A stretch of 42,828 nucleotides of DNA from Candidatus Eiseniibacteriota bacterium (GCA_030595835.1 JAUVLG010000016.1:1-42828); one strand, 5' to 3'; counted from the stretch's first letter, positions 17,718-26,752 are shown. The notes: a model not told the origin generated them from the letters alone. Numbers and translations are program-made.

Positions 17718-18686
17718 CTACGGGACGTATTCACCCATGGCGGCGCGCAGACGCTCGAGAACGGCCGCGTGGCCATCGATCCTCACGAGTTCGGCCCGCA
17801 GGTGCGAGGCGCCGCGGAACCCCCGAAGGTAGGCGACGAGGTGCTTGCGCATCTCCAGGACGCCTCGGCGCTCGCCCTTCGCCTCCACCATGAGGTTCAG
17901 CTGCTCTATTGCGGTCGCCAGCGTTTCCGCGAACGTGGCCGGCCCGGCAGCGGTGCCCGTCCTCCGGAGCATCTCCGCGCTCTGAAAGAGCCACGGGTTC
18001 CCGACGGCGCCCCGTCCGATCATCACGGCATCGCATGAGGTCTCATCGAGCATCCGCAGTGCGTCCGCCGCCGTCCTGATGTCACCGCTCCCAATGACCG
18101 GAATGGAAACACTGCTCGCGACATCCCGGATCAGACTCCAGTCCGCAACCCCCTTGAATCCCTGCGCGCGCGTCCGTGGATGGATGGAAACAGCGGACAC
18201 ACCACACTCCTCGAGCGCGACGGCGACCTCGACGGCGTTGACGGAGTCCGCGTCCCAACCACTCCGGATCTTGGCGGTGACGGGCCGTCCGGATGCCTCG
18301 ACGACGGCCAACGCTATCTCCCTCAGAAGAGCAGGCTCGCGCATGAGCGCCGAGCCCGCGCCGCCGCGGACCACCTTCTTCGCGGGACAACCGGCGTTGA
18401 TGTCGATGACGTCGGGATTGAGCGCGGACACACTCGCGGCGGCTCCGGCCATCGCCTCAGGCCGCGCCCCGAAGAGCTGGAACGCGATGGGGCGCTCCTC
18501 CTCGGCGAAGGCAAGGAGCTCGAACGACTTCCCGCCGTCCCGAACCAACCCCTCGGCACTGACCATCTCCGTCCAGACCATGGACGCACCCCGCCGCCTG
18601 CATATCCTGCGCATGGGGCCGTCTGTCAGGCCGGCCAGTGGGGCCAGCACGAACGGTGTCTCGCAGACCACGTTACCGATTTGCAT
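17718..18686 (-). CDS. dus: tRNA-dihydrouridine synthase (Dus)
   Basis: FMN-dependent reduction of uridines in the tRNA D-loop. It has 322 residues: TIM-barrel start VLAPLAGLTDGPMRRICR, the region INAGCPAKKVVRGGAGSALM with the catalytic Cys, AKIRSGWD, SIHPRTRAQGFKG, IPVIGSGDI and IGRGAVGNPWLF, then the helical C-terminal domain. The subtype (DusB-like) is my guess from GCPAKKV. The ATG at 18686 lies only six bases after a strong -10 box and has no Shine-Dalgarno, so the transcript should be leaderless. A longer open frame upstream of this ATG would run through the promoter and hairpin and is not coding. Confidence 0.93.
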   Translation of the reverse strand: MQIGNVVCETPFVLAPLAGLTDGPMRRICRRRGASMVWTEMVSAEGLVRDGGKSFELLAFAEEERPIAFQLFGARPEAMAGAAASVSALNPDVIDINAGCPAKKVVRGGAGSALMREPALLREIALAVVEASGRPVTAKIRSGWDADSVNAVEVAVALEECGVSAVSIHPRTRAQGFKGVADWSLIRDVASSVSIPVIGSGDIRTAADALRMLDETSCDAVMIGRGAVGNPWLFQSAEMLRRTGTAAGPATFAETLATAIEQLNLMVEAKGERRGVLEMRKHLVAYLRGFRGASHLRAELVRIDGHAAVLERLRAAMGEYVP

Positions 18687-18692
18687 GGATGC

Positions 18693-18722
18693 AGTATATT
18701 GCCCCCGACGCTCAGGCGTCAA
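18693..18722 (-). promoter_or_regulatory. sigma70-type promoter of dus (predicted leaderless transcript)
   Basis: On the minus strand TTGACG (18717-18722) and TATACT (18693-18698) are separated by 18 bases. The dus ATG begins six bases after the -10 box, just where transcription should start. This promoter would serve dus and probably the genes after it, towards ecfA1A2 and beyond. Confidence 0.72.
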
Positions 18723-18752
18723 GGAACGCACCAAAGGCGAGGGCGAAATGAC

Positions 18753-18780
18753 AGGGGGCGGCTCCGAAGAACCGCCCCCT
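18753..18780 (-). terminator. strong hairpin with UUCG tetraloop after ctpA
   Basis: The RNA can fold AGGGGGCGGUUC-UUCG-GAGCCGCCCCCU, a 12-bp stem with one G-U pair closed by a cUUCGg tetraloop, 27 bases after the ctpA stop. No U-tract follows. It lies between ctpA and the dus promoter, as a transcript end should. Confidence 0.65.
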
Positions 18781-18807
18781 CGATGCTCAAAGCACGGCAG
18801 CGCCCGG

Positions 18808-20397
18808 CTACTCCTCCTCGGACTCGACGTACGCCTCGGCCGTCTCGAACAGGTCATCCAGGCTCGACGCATCCGCGGCCAGCCCGCTCGCTTCGGTCAC
18901 CTGGGTGTCCCCCTCGAGAGCGACAACGTAGGCCTCGTCGCGTCCGCGCAGCCTTCTGGTCATATCTCGGCGGACCGCGAGCACGATATCCTCGCGGTGC
19001 TCATCCAGTTCGGCCGCGTCGAACTCGAACTCGTCGCGGCCGAGGAACTCCACGAACTCCGACCACATGCCGTCGTCGACGCTGATACTACCCTCCGGAA
19101 GCTCGTGCATGGCGGCGTACTCGATTGCGAACTCGAAGAACTCCCCGCGCCGCTCCAGATCCACGACGATGTCCGAACGCAGACGGGGTTCGATCTCGAT
19201 GTCCGGCGTTACTCCACCGCCGCCGTAGACGATCCGGCCGGCCGCGGTGCGGTACTCGGGGCGGGCCTCCTCGCCCTCCTCGCCCTCTTCCTCCTCACCA
19301 CTGTCCGCAATACCCGTCCACCGCTCGGGTTTCTCGATGGCCCTTCCGCTCGCCATGTACCACTTGGCGGTCGTCAGCTTCATCGCGCATTCCTTGGTCA
19401 GAGGCCTGAGCCTCATCAGGGTCTGCACGGAGCCCTTGCCGAAGCTGGTGGTCCCCACAACGATCCCTCGGTCCCAGTCCTGGATCGCTCCCGCGAGAAT
19501 CTCAGAGGCGCTGGCGCTGCCGCCGTTCACCAGGACCACGATCGGGAAGTCGCGATCGAACCGGGCGGGAGTCCGCGCGTGGAAGCTCTGGTCCTGTCCC
19601 TGCATGCGCCCCCTGGTGCTTACGATGAGTTCGCCGGTGTCCAGGAAGATATCGCTGACGTCAACCGCCTGCGTAAGAAGGCCGCCCGGATTGCTGCGAA
19701 GATCGAGGATCAGGCTCGTCATGCCGCCGTCCTCAAGCTCGTCCAGCCTGGCCGACAGCTCGTCGGTAGACGTGCGCGAGAACCTGGCAACGCGAACGTA
19801 ACCCACGTCGCCGTCGAGCATCATGGAGTACGGAACGCTATCGATCTTGATGATGTCGCGGGTGACGGTGTACTCGAGGAGCTCCTCGACACCTTCTCTG
19901 CGGATGGTTATATCGACCTTCGTCCCGGGCTCGCCCCGGAGCTTCATGATGGCCTGGTCGACCGTGATGCCGCGAGTCGATTCACCCTCGATGCCCACGA
20001 TGCGGTCGCCTGACTGGATACCGAGATCGTACGCGGGAGTGCCCTCAACGGGACTGACCACGGTCAGGACGCCGTCGCGAACGGTTATCTGGATCCCAAG
20101 CCCCCCGAACTCGCCCTCCGTCGCCACCTGGAAATTCCTGAACTGATCCTCGTCGAGGAACATGGAGTAAGGGTCGAGGGAACCGAGCATGCCCCTGATG
20201 GCGCCGTACATCAGTTCCTTCGATTCTACATCCTCAACGTAGGCTCTCTCCACCTTGTCCAGAGTGTCGGTGAAGAGATCGAGATAGGAGTAGATGTCCT
20301 TTCTGGCGCTGACGCGCTCGACGAACCAACCGCCGATGAGCACCCCAACCAGGAGCGCGACCAGAATGGGCGTTGCCCTTCTCATTCGTCTCGTCAT
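18808..20397 (-). CDS. ctpA: S41 family C-terminal processing peptidase (CtpA/Prc type)
   Basis: Periplasmic protease with an N-terminal signal anchor (about residues 9-27), 529 residues. The S41 N-terminal part (LDPYSMFLDEDQFRNF) is followed by a PDZ domain (about 90-180, GGLGIQITVRDG and the GIQSGDRIVGI loop). The catalytic core has LDLRSNPGGLL, NGGSASASEILAGA with nucleophile Ser296, and TTSFGKGSVQT with general base Lys321, 25 residues apart as in the family. The acidic C-terminal extension (about 130 residues after the core) is of unknown role. Its ATG overlaps the tmk stop (ATGA). Confidence 0.93.
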   Translation of the reverse strand: MTRRMRRATPILVALLVGVLIGGWFVERVSARKDIYSYLDLFTDTLDKVERAYVEDVESKELMYGAIRGMLGSLDPYSMFLDEDQFRNFQVATEGEFGGLGIQITVRDGVLTVVSPVEGTPAYDLGIQSGDRIVGIEGESTRGITVDQAIMKLRGEPGTKVDITIRREGVEELLEYTVTRDIIKIDSVPYSMMLDGDVGYVRVARFSRTSTDELSARLDELEDGGMTSLILDLRSNPGGLLTQAVDVSDIFLDTGELIVSTRGRMQGQDQSFHARTPARFDRDFPIVVLVNGGSASASEILAGAIQDWDRGIVVGTTSFGKGSVQTLMRLRPLTKECAMKLTTAKWYMASGRAIEKPERWTGIADSGEEEEGEEGEEARPEYRTAAGRIVYGGGGVTPDIEIEPRLRSDIVVDLERRGEFFEFAIEYAAMHELPEGSISVDDGMWSEFVEFLGRDEFEFDAAELDEHREDIVLAVRRDMTRRLRGRDEAYVVALEGDTQVTEASGLAADASSLDDLFETAEAYVESEEE

Positions 20398-21068
20398 GGT
20401 GTCCTTCCTGTTCTCATGCCTCGCTCCGCAAGCAGCTCGTCGACGGCCGCCCCGATCTGCTTTTCTATCTCCTCGCGGGAGAGCCTCGCGTCAATGACGA
20501 CGAACCGCTCAGGTTCCCGCCCGGACAACTGAAGATAGGCCTCCCTCACGCTCGTGTGGAACTCAAGCACCTCGCTCTCGATACGGTCGCGAGCGTGCTC
20601 TCCTCGCCCCTTGATGAGCCTGTCCATGCCCTCCTCGGGGTCGAGGTCCATGAGGAAGGTCACATCAGGTATGACGCCACCAGTGGCAACTTGGTTCAAC
20701 GCTTCCACCGTCTGCGTGCCCAGGCCCCTGCCGCCACCCTGATACGCCACGCTGGCATCGCCGAATCTGTCTGATATGACGACCTCACCTGCCTTGAGCC
20801 GCGGGAGGATCACCTTCGCAACGTGCTCTGCGCGAGAGGCCAGATAGAGGAAGAGCTCGGTGGCCGGCTCCATACCGGTATGCTCGGTGTCCAGGAGGAT
20901 ATCTCTGAAGCGCTCGCCGAGCGGCGTTCCGCCGGGCTCCCGACTCAGAGTCACCGGCACGCCCTCGGCGCGCAACCGCTCAAGCAGCGCGGTCACCTGC
21001 GTGGACTTCCCACATCCCTCCACACCTTCGAACGTGATGAAGAAGCCCGGATACGGCGACCGCGACAT
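20394..21068 (-). CDS. tmk: thymidylate kinase
   Basis: Phosphorylates dTMP to dTDP in DNA-precursor synthesis. It has 224 residues, slightly longer than usual. The P-loop FEGVEGCGKSTQ is near the N-terminus, followed by LSREPGGTPLGERFRDILLD, the DRF block VISDRFGDASVAYQGGGRGLG, and FLMDLDPEEGMDRLIKGRGEHARDR for the LID region. The ATG is preceded by a purine-rich GGGGGA. The gene begins 29 bases after a strong hairpin that follows ino1, so its transcription may depend on readthrough or on a promoter I could not find. It overlaps ctpA by four bases. Confidence 0.95.
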   Translation of the reverse strand: MSRSPYPGFFITFEGVEGCGKSTQVTALLERLRAEGVPVTLSREPGGTPLGERFRDILLDTEHTGMEPATELFLYLASRAEHVAKVILPRLKAGEVVISDRFGDASVAYQGGGRGLGTQTVEALNQVATGGVIPDVTFLMDLDPEEGMDRLIKGRGEHARDRIESEVLEFHTSVREAYLQLSGREPERFVVIDARLSREEIEKQIGAAVDELLAERGMRTGRTP

Positions 21069-21097
21069 GGAGAATCCCCCGTGGCTTCGTGTGTGAA

Positions 21098-21122
21098 CGA
21101 GGCCGGGCGATGCCCGGCCTCG
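21098..21122 (-). terminator. perfect 11-bp hairpin between ino1 and tmk
   Basis: CGAGGCCGGGC (minus strand) pairs perfectly with its complement across a 3-base loop, 51 bases after the ino1 stop and 29 bases before the tmk start. No U-tract follows. It could be a terminator, a partial attenuator, or an RNA-stability element protecting the ino1 end. Confidence 0.6.
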
Positions 21123-21173
21123 AAGGTGACTACATGGTTCTCGTGGCTGCCGCCGGAGCCAAGCTCCCCCGGT

Positions 21174-22331
21174 CTAGCTCGACAGCTCCTCGACGAGTTC
21201 CTGCTGCTGCGCGTCCTCGGGGGTGTTCTCCACGGAGGACCAGCCATCCTGAGCGTGCTGGGTGATGTAGTCCTCGGTCGCTCGCCGGGCATCGTCGTCG
21301 GTGTACTGAACCGGCGGTGACTTGAAGAAGTACGAAGACGGTGCCTCAACGGCCCCCGACAGACCGTTGTCGAGCGCGAGCTTCATGCAGCGGACCGCGT
21401 CGATCATGACGCCCGCGGAGTTGGGCGAGTCCCATACCTCGAGCTTGAGCTCGGCGTTGAGCGGGACGTCGCCGAAGGTCGTGCCCTCCATCCGCACGTA
21501 GGCCCACTTCCTGTCGGTCAGCCACGGAATGTAGTCGGACGGGCCGATGTGAACGTTGTCCGCGCCGATGTCGTAGTCAAGCTGCGATGTCACGGCGTTC
21601 GTCTTGGAGATCTTCTTCGACTCGAGACGCGAGCGCTCGAGCATGTTCAGGAAATCGGTATTGCCGCCGACGTTGAGCTGGCTGGTTCTCTCAAGCTTGA
21701 CTCCTCTGTCCCGGAAGAGCCTGGTCAGCACGCGGTGCACGATGGTCGCGCCGACCTGGGACTTGACGTCGTCGCCCATGACCGGCAGGTTCTTCTTCTC
21801 GAAGCGCTCCTGCCAGTAGCGCTCGCGCGCGATGAAGACCGGGATGCCGTTAACGAAGCCACATCCGGCCTCGAGGATCTGCTCGACGTACCACTTGGTC
21901 GCCTCTTCGCTACCGACGGGCAGGAAATTGATCACCACGTCGGTCCCCGTGTCCTTGAGGAGCCCCACGATGTCCTCGGTCGAACCCGGGGCCTTCTCGA
22001 TGATCTCGGAGAGGTACTTCCCCAGACCGTCGTGCGCCATGCCCCTCGCCACCCTGACCCCAAGATCCGGCACGTCGCTGAACTTGTAGGTGTTGTTCGG
22101 GCCTGTAAAGATCGCCTCAGAGAGATCCCGCCCCACCTTGTTCTTGTCGATGTCGATCGCGGCCGAGAACTCGATGTCGCCGATGTGATAGCCGCCGAGA
22201 TTGACGTGCATGAGCCCCGGCACGAACGCATCGGCAGGGGCGTTCTTATAGTACTCCACTCCCTGCACAAGGGAGGACGCGCAGTTTCCCACTCCGATGA
22301 TCGCTACTCTGACCTTGTTCTTCCCACCCAT
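21174..22331 (-). CDS. ino1: inositol-3-phosphate synthase (actinobacterial/archaeal type)
   Basis: NAD-dependent conversion of glucose-6-phosphate to inositol-3-phosphate. It has 385 residues, the size of the short prokaryotic form. The Rossmann start [22 protein letters not shown] is followed by [51 protein letters not shown] and [12 protein letters not shown], then SKTNAVTS with the substrate lysines, and [14 protein letters not shown]. An extra acidic/Gln-rich tail ends the protein. It starts 27 bases after a CDP-alcohol phosphatidyltransferase gene, so inositol phosphate is probably the headgroup donor for a membrane lipid made by that neighbour. Confidence 0.95.
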   Translation of the reverse strand: MGGKNKVRVAIIGVGNCASSLVQGVEYYKNAPADAFVPGLMHVNLGGYHIGDIEFSAAIDIDKNKVGRDLSEAIFTGPNNTYKFSDVPDLGVRVARGMAHDGLGKYLSEIIEKAPGSTEDIVGLLKDTGTDVVINFLPVGSEEATKWYVEQILEAGCGFVNGIPVFIARERYWQERFEKKNLPVMGDDVKSQVGATIVHRVLTRLFRDRGVKLERTSQLNVGGNTDFLNMLERSRLESKKISKTNAVTSQLDYDIGADNVHIGPSDYIPWLTDRKWAYVRMEGTTFGDVPLNAELKLEVWDSPNSAGVMIDAVRCMKLALDNGLSGAVEAPSSYFFKSPPVQYTDDDARRATEDYITQHAQDGWSSVENTPEDAQQQELVEELSS

Positions 22332-22358
22332 AAGCGCTACCCCCGATAATGCGTAGAG

Positions 22359-22967
22359 TCACCGTCCCGATGAGTCCCTGGTGGCAATCAGGACGTGACG
22401 AATCCTCTGTATCGCCGTCAGATTGGCGAGCACGGCGAGCACCCAGATCGCTACTCTGAAGACGCCGGCGCCGAACAACGCACCGATGATGAGTATGATC
22501 ATGCGCTCGGGCCGCCCCGTCAGTCCGACCTCGCAGCTCGTGCCTATCGCCTCGGCGCGAGCCCTCGCGTAACTGACCATCAGAGAGCCGGCGAGAGCGG
22601 CGAAGACCGCCACGGCGGTTCCTACTTCCGGCGCCCCATGCGTCCTGGCCATGTAGTAGAAGAGTGCCCCGACCAACACTGCGATCTCAGAGTAACGATC
22701 GACCGTCGAGTCGAGAAAGGCGCCTGATGCTGTCGCCCTGTTCCCGGCCCGGGCGGTCTCGCCGTCTATCATGTCGCACAGACCCGCGAGCATCAGCAGG
22801 ATACCCGCACGCAAGAAATGCCCGGTGGCGATACCCCATCCGGAGAAGACCGACAGAACCAGCCCAGTGAACGTGATCGCTGCGGGAGAGATCCCGAAAT
22901 CGGCGACGAGTCGCGCTGCGGGACCGAGAAGTTCACGGACTCTGCTCTTTAACCTGCGGGCTGGCAT
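22359..22967 (-). CDS. CDP-alcohol phosphatidyltransferase (probable phosphatidylinositol-phosphate synthase)
   Basis: An integral membrane enzyme that exchanges CMP of CDP-diacylglycerol for an alcohol. It has 202 residues with about six hydrophobic segments. The CDP-alcohol motif is complete: DG-xx-AR-(8)-G-(3)-D-(3)-D in DGETARAGNRATASGAFLD and the following STVD. Placement directly before inositol-3-phosphate synthase, under one promoter, makes inositol-1/3-phosphate the likely acceptor, as for the phosphatidylinositol-phosphate synthase of actinobacteria; other headgroups cannot be excluded. The ATG at 22967 is chosen because the open frame's earlier starts lie at or before the predicted transcription start. 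Confidence 0.86.
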   Translation of the reverse strand: MPARRLKSRVRELLGPAARLVADFGISPAAITFTGLVLSVFSGWGIATGHFLRAGILLMLAGLCDMIDGETARAGNRATASGAFLDSTVDRYSEIAVLVGALFYYMARTHGAPEVGTAVAVFAALAGSLMVSYARARAEAIGTSCEVGLTGRPERMIILIIGALFGAGVFRVAIWVLAVLANLTAIQRIRHVLIATRDSSGR

Positions 22968-23030
22968 GCTCGTGCACTCACCTCGTAACGGAGAACCCAC
23001 CTCTAGACGACACTCCCCCGTGAACATCAC

Positions 23031-23060
23031 AGTTTAGCACCCACGGAAGCAGAGTGTCAA
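23031..23060 (-). promoter_or_regulatory. sigma70-type promoter of the inositol-lipid operon
   Basis: On the minus strand a perfect TTGACA (23055-23060) and TAAACT (23031-23036) are 18 bases apart. Transcription would start near 23024, giving a leader of about 57 bases to the phosphatidyltransferase ATG. The promoter follows the rsmI terminator hairpin immediately. Confidence 0.75.
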
Positions 23061-23077
23061 CCTCTTCCCATGTGGCC

Positions 23078-23101
23078 CCACCTCCCCCCGCGGAGAGGTG
23101 G
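23078..23101 (-). terminator. hairpin after rsmI
   Basis: CCACCTC pairs with GAGGTGG across a GC-rich 10-base loop that can itself pair partly. It lies 57 bases after the rsmI stop and just before the next promoter. No U-tract. The rest of the 190-base interval between rsmI and the phosphatidyltransferase holds only the promoter and leader. Confidence 0.45.
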
Positions 23102-23157
23102 TCCCTCGGATCCTCACCCCTCGTCCCCGACGCGGCAGCCAGGGCACGTCAGGGCGC

Positions 23158-23868
23158 CTACCCGTCGCTCTTCCCCGAAGTCCCCACTACTACGACTATC
23201 TCTCCCTTGAGGTGGCGGGCCTCGGCCACAGCGGACAGCTCCCCCAGGGTCCCGCGCAGGACCTCTTCGTGGACCTTGGTCAGCTCGCGTGCGACCACGG
23301 CCTTTCGGTCTCCGAGCACCTCGTGCATGTCCCTGAGGGCCGCGGCGATCCTGTGGGGCGACTCATAGTAGATCACTGTGCAGGGAAGATCCGCGAGGGA
23401 GGCCAGCCTGGTCCTGCGCTGCCCGCTCTTCCGGGGCAGGTAGCCGGCGAAGTAGAAGGGTTGCGGGGGCAGCCCCGCGATTGACAGCGCCGCGACCACC
23501 GCCGAGGGTCCGGGTACGGCGATCACCTCAAGCCCTCGCTCCGCACAAGATGAGACCAGACGATAGCCGGGATCGGCCACGAGCGGCGTTCCCGCGTCGC
23601 TCACCAGGGCGATGTCCTCGCCTCCCTCGATCCGCTCCAGCACCTCACGGGAGGCTCGCTCCTCGTTGTGATCGTGGTAGGAAAACAGGCGCGTCGTGAT
23701 GCCGAAATGCGTCAGGAGTCTCCTGGTGCGCCTCGTGTCCTCGGCGGCGATCGCATCGACGGACCTCAGGACCTCTATCGAGCGCGGCGTCGCGTCGCCC
23801 AGATTGCCGATGGGCGTCGCCACGACAAACAGCCGACCCGCCTCCGCTGCTCCGTCCGAGTTCGCCAC
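23158..23868 (-). CDS. rsmI: 16S rRNA 2'-O-methyltransferase RsmI (C1402)
   Basis: Methylates the ribose of C1402 in the 16S rRNA decoding centre with S-adenosylmethionine. It has 236 residues, the tetrapyrrole-methylase fold: LFVVATPIGNLGDATPRSIEVL, AAEDTRRTRRLLTHF, LVSDAGTPLVADPGYRLV, VIAVPGPSAVVAALSIAGL, FAGYLPRK, YYESPHRIAAAL and VARELTKVHEEVLRG. The likely start is the GTG at 23868 because GGAGG lies eight bases before it; an in-frame GTG at 23889 would overlap that site and the recJ coding sequence. The Shine-Dalgarno is embedded in the last codons of recJ, so the two are translationally linked. Confidence 0.95.
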   Translation of the reverse strand: MANSDGAAEAGRLFVVATPIGNLGDATPRSIEVLRSVDAIAAEDTRRTRRLLTHFGITTRLFSYHDHNEERASREVLERIEGGEDIALVSDAGTPLVADPGYRLVSSCAERGLEVIAVPGPSAVVAALSIAGLPPQPFYFAGYLPRKSGQRRTRLASLADLPCTVIYYESPHRIAAALRDMHEVLGDRKAVVARELTKVHEEVLRGTLGELSAVAEARHLKGEIVVVVGTSGKSDG

Positions 23869-23872
23869 GTCT

Positions 23873-25555
23873 TTATCCTCCGGATGCACTGGGAACGATC
23901 GAGTCGAGGATACTGATCAGCGCCACGCCTTCGGAATTGCGCAGCCTGAAGACCACGTCCGTCGGCGTCTCGCCGATCCTCACGGGAGTTCCGAATCTCA
24001 CGCCCTTTGCCTCGAGGGCACTGAGCGTCGCCGACGTCACACGGCGCGCGAGGAACACGGCCCTGCGATTCCCCTGACCGAAGGGCTTCATCAGTTCGAG
24101 CTCTCGCCCAAGCTCGGGTGTCGTCTCCTCAAGCCGGAGCTCCGCGTCTATCCGGCGGGGGGCCGGTGACGGAGGGTTCGATCGGACGAAGTCGTCCATT
24201 CTCTCCTTGAACCGAGGCACCTCAGACGGGGCCATGGAGAACCCGGCCGCACGCGGATGCCCGCCGTACCCGATGAAGAGCTCACGCATGGTGGCGAAAG
24301 CCTCGACGAAGTTGAATCCCACGGGCCCCCTCGCCTCCGCCATCACCTCCGAGTTGCGCCTGCCGACCATGATCACGGGACGTCCGGTCTCCTCGGTGAG
24401 CCTTGAGGTGACATAGCCCGCCGTGCCGATCGGCACCTCGGTCTCGAGGATGATCACCGGGGACGATGCGGCGGCGTCACGGTCGAAATCCTCGCGCACT
24501 TTCCTCCACGCGGCCACCGCGGACTCCCGCCACCTCTCCTGGCGTTCGAAGAGCAACGCAGCCAGAGAGCGCGCTTCGTCCGGATCCCGCATCGCCAGCA
24601 GATCGAGTGCCCTCTGCGTACCTGGTGAGTCACCCGGGGCGCGCCCCATGAGCCGTCCGAGCGAGTCCCTGACGTCCTCGGGAGAAAGCTCCCGGCCCCA
24701 CAGCCGTCCCTCCTCGAGCGCGACCCTCAGACCCACGCGGTTCGTGCCGGGTGCCGCAGCGAGCCCCTGCGTCACGAGTGCCCTGTTGTCACCGGTCAGC
24801 GGGACCTTGTCCGCGATGGAACCTATGGCAACGAGCGCCAACGACTCCTGTCGCCATCTCGGCCCGTACCACGGGACGTTCTCGCGCGCGGGGCCAAACT
24901 CACCGCCCAGATCATCCATGAGGAGATCGGCGACCCTGAGGGCCACACCAACACCTGCCATATACTTGTAGGGAAAGCGCGAATCGGGCAGTTTGGGATC
25001 CACTATGGCAACGGCGGGAGGTAGCTCCGGCGGAATCTCGTGGTGGTCGGTGACTATCGTGTCGATCCCGAGCCCGTTGCCGTAACTGATGAACTCCCTG
25101 TCGCTGACGCAGCTATCGACGGTGATGATGAGACTGACCCCTGCCCCGTGTAGTCGGTCCAGCTCGGCGCGGGTGAGCCCGTGCCCCTCCGTCTTCCGGT
25201 CCGGGATGTATGAGACGACGGAGGCGCCCAGCTGGTCCAGAGCCTCCAGCATGATCGTGGTCGCGGTCACTCCGTCGGCGTCGTCGTGGCCGTGCACCGC
25301 AATGAGTTCCCCGGATTCGAGCGCCGATCGCACCCTCTTCACCACCCGTCCCGCGTCGGGCAGCAGGTGCGCGTCGGGAAGAGGGTCGTCCAGGGCTCCG
25401 AGATAACGGGTCGCATCCTCCGAGGAACCCACGCCCCTGGCCACGAGCACCCGGGCGAAGGGCTCCGAGATGCCGACCGCACGACTGATGTCGGACACGA
25501 GCCCCGGCTCGGCAGACTCCAATCTCCAACTGTACCTGGATCCGCTCAGAATCAT
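23873..25555 (-). CDS. recJ: single-stranded-DNA exonuclease RecJ
   Basis: DHH-superfamily 5'-3' ssDNA exonuclease for recombination and repair, 560 residues. Motifs are VHGHDDADGVTA (motif I), SLIITVDSCVSD (II), TIVTDHHEIPPELP (III, the DHH) and VGVALRVADLL. The DHHA1 domain carries GGHPRAAGFSM, and the C-terminal OB domain follows. In motif I the usual first Asp (as in GDFDADG of E. coli) is His here, while the other two acidic residues are kept. The ATG has only a weak purine stretch upstream. It follows slipin by 63 bases and overlaps the translation signals of rsmI. Confidence 0.93.
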   Translation of the reverse strand: MILSGSRYSWRLESAEPGLVSDISRAVGISEPFARVLVARGVGSSEDATRYLGALDDPLPDAHLLPDAGRVVKRVRSALESGELIAVHGHDDADGVTATTIMLEALDQLGASVVSYIPDRKTEGHGLTRAELDRLHGAGVSLIITVDSCVSDREFISYGNGLGIDTIVTDHHEIPPELPPAVAIVDPKLPDSRFPYKYMAGVGVALRVADLLMDDLGGEFGPARENVPWYGPRWRQESLALVAIGSIADKVPLTGDNRALVTQGLAAAPGTNRVGLRVALEEGRLWGRELSPEDVRDSLGRLMGRAPGDSPGTQRALDLLAMRDPDEARSLAALLFERQERWRESAVAAWRKVREDFDRDAAASSPVIILETEVPIGTAGYVTSRLTEETGRPVIMVGRRNSEVMAEARGPVGFNFVEAFATMRELFIGYGGHPRAAGFSMAPSEVPRFKERMDDFVRSNPPSPAPRRIDAELRLEETTPELGRELELMKPFGQGNRRAVFLARRVTSATLSALEAKGVRFGTPVRIGETPTDVVFRLRNSEGVALISILDSIVPSASGG

Positions 25556-25618
25556 CTGGCCACCGTGTATGTAGAGGGACCGGGTGAGGAGGATCCACCC
25601 GGCCCCAAGCCACTTGGA

Positions 25619-26371
25619 CTAGCCCTTGTCGTGCTTCGCCTTCATGAAATGCTCAACGATGTCGATCGGGACCGGAAACACGATCGTCGAGTTCTTCTCC
25701 ACGGCAATCTCGCTCAACGTCTGGAGGAAGCGGAGCTGAATGGATGTGGGTTCAGTAGCCAGCACGGCCGCGGCCTGAGACAGCTTCTCCGAGGCCTGCA
25801 GTTCACCTGCCGCGTGAATCACCTTGGCGCGGCGCTCTCTCTCGGCCTCCGCCTGCTTCGCCAGTGCGCGCTGCATGATGTCGGGGAGATCGACGTGCTT
25901 GACCTCGACCGCCGAGACCTTGATGCCCCAGCTGTCGGTCTGTCTGTCGAGAATCGTCTGGAGCTCGATGTTTATCTTCTCCCGCGCGGACAGAAGCTCG
26001 TCCAGCTCTGCGCCACCGATGACACTCCTGAGCGTGGTCTGCGAGAGCTGAGAGGTCGCGTAGTTGTAGTCCTGCACCTCGACGATGGCCTTGTCAGGCT
26101 CGAAGACGCGGAAGTAAACGACCGCGTTCACCTTGACCGAAACGTTGTCCTTCGTCACCACGTCCTGAGGCGGCACGTCCATGGCGATTATGCGCAGGCT
26201 GACGCGCACGAGACGGTCGATGAAAGGTATGACGAGGATGAGCCCGGGGCCCCTGACACCGGAAAGCCGCCCCAGCCGGAACACGACGGCACGCTCGTAT
26301 TCTCTCAGCACATAGATCGACATCTTGAGGAGAACAAGAACCACCAATACGATGATGAGGATTCCACCCAT
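25619..26371 (-). CDS. slipin / stomatin-like SPFH (band 7) membrane protein
   Basis: A 250-residue membrane scaffold protein: an N-terminal membrane segment (about residues 2-20), then the SPFH domain ([95 protein letters not shown]). A long Ala/Glu/Arg-rich coiled coil and a short C-terminus follow. Slipins pair with NfeD-type proteins and membrane proteases; here a short NfeD lies 10 bases upstream. AGGAGGTG lies just before the ATG. The role is probably in membrane microdomain or quality-control functions; the partner protease is not in the window. Confidence 0.92.
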   Translation of the reverse strand: MGGILIIVLVVLVLLKMSIYVLREYERAVVFRLGRLSGVRGPGLILVIPFIDRLVRVSLRIIAMDVPPQDVVTKDNVSVKVNAVVYFRVFEPDKAIVEVQDYNYATSQLSQTTLRSVIGGAELDELLSAREKINIELQTILDRQTDSWGIKVSAVEVKHVDLPDIMQRALAKQAEAERERRAKVIHAAGELQASEKLSQAAAVLATEPTSIQLRFLQTLSEIAVEKNSTIVFPVPIDIVEHFMKAKHDKG

Positions 26372-26381
26372 ATGGCACCTC

Positions 26382-26720
26382 CTATTGCACGCGCTTCACC
26401 TTCAGGACCATTCCGGCGACGGACTCAACCTCGACGGCAACACCCGACGCCACCTCCTCGTCCGAGATGGCGTTCCAGTACTCGCTGTGGACGTAGACAC
26501 GCCCCCCGGGCCGGAGGTCCGTGACGACCACGCCCCTCTGACCTATCATCCCGTCCGCCCCGGTGCGAACCCGCCCCGATTGCGCCGCGAGCCCCACGGG
26601 TACCGCGATCAGAAAGAAGACCACCAGAAGCCCGATCGCCGGGAAGATCGCGTTCTCGCCCAACCCGAAGAGGCGGAACAGAGCACCCAGGAGTTCCAGA
26701 AGCCCAGTGATCTCGCCCAT
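26382..26720 (-). CDS. short NfeD-family protein (slipin partner)
   Basis: A 112-residue protein with a hydrophobic N-terminal half (membrane segment about 24-48) and a C-terminal OB-fold domain of NfeD type ([52 protein letters not shown]; the key region is DLRPGGRV to YWNA). It lacks the ClpP-like protease domain of long NfeD proteins, so it is the short form that works with a slipin, whose gene follows after 10 bases. GGAGGAG lies directly before the ATG. Confidence 0.88.
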   Translation of the reverse strand: MGEITGLLELLGALFRLFGLGENAIFPAIGLLVVFFLIAVPVGLAAQSGRVRTGADGMIGQRGVVVTDLRPGGRVYVHSEYWNAISDEEVASGVAVEVESVAGMVLKVKRVQ

Positions 26721-26752
26721 CTGCTCCTCCGTTCGTGTTCACCACCCTGGGA

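Noticed and set aside
18687-18872. N-terminal extension of Dus
   Set aside because: It would include the ctpA terminator hairpin and the dus promoter; residues are Arg/Ser/Pro-rich without similarity.
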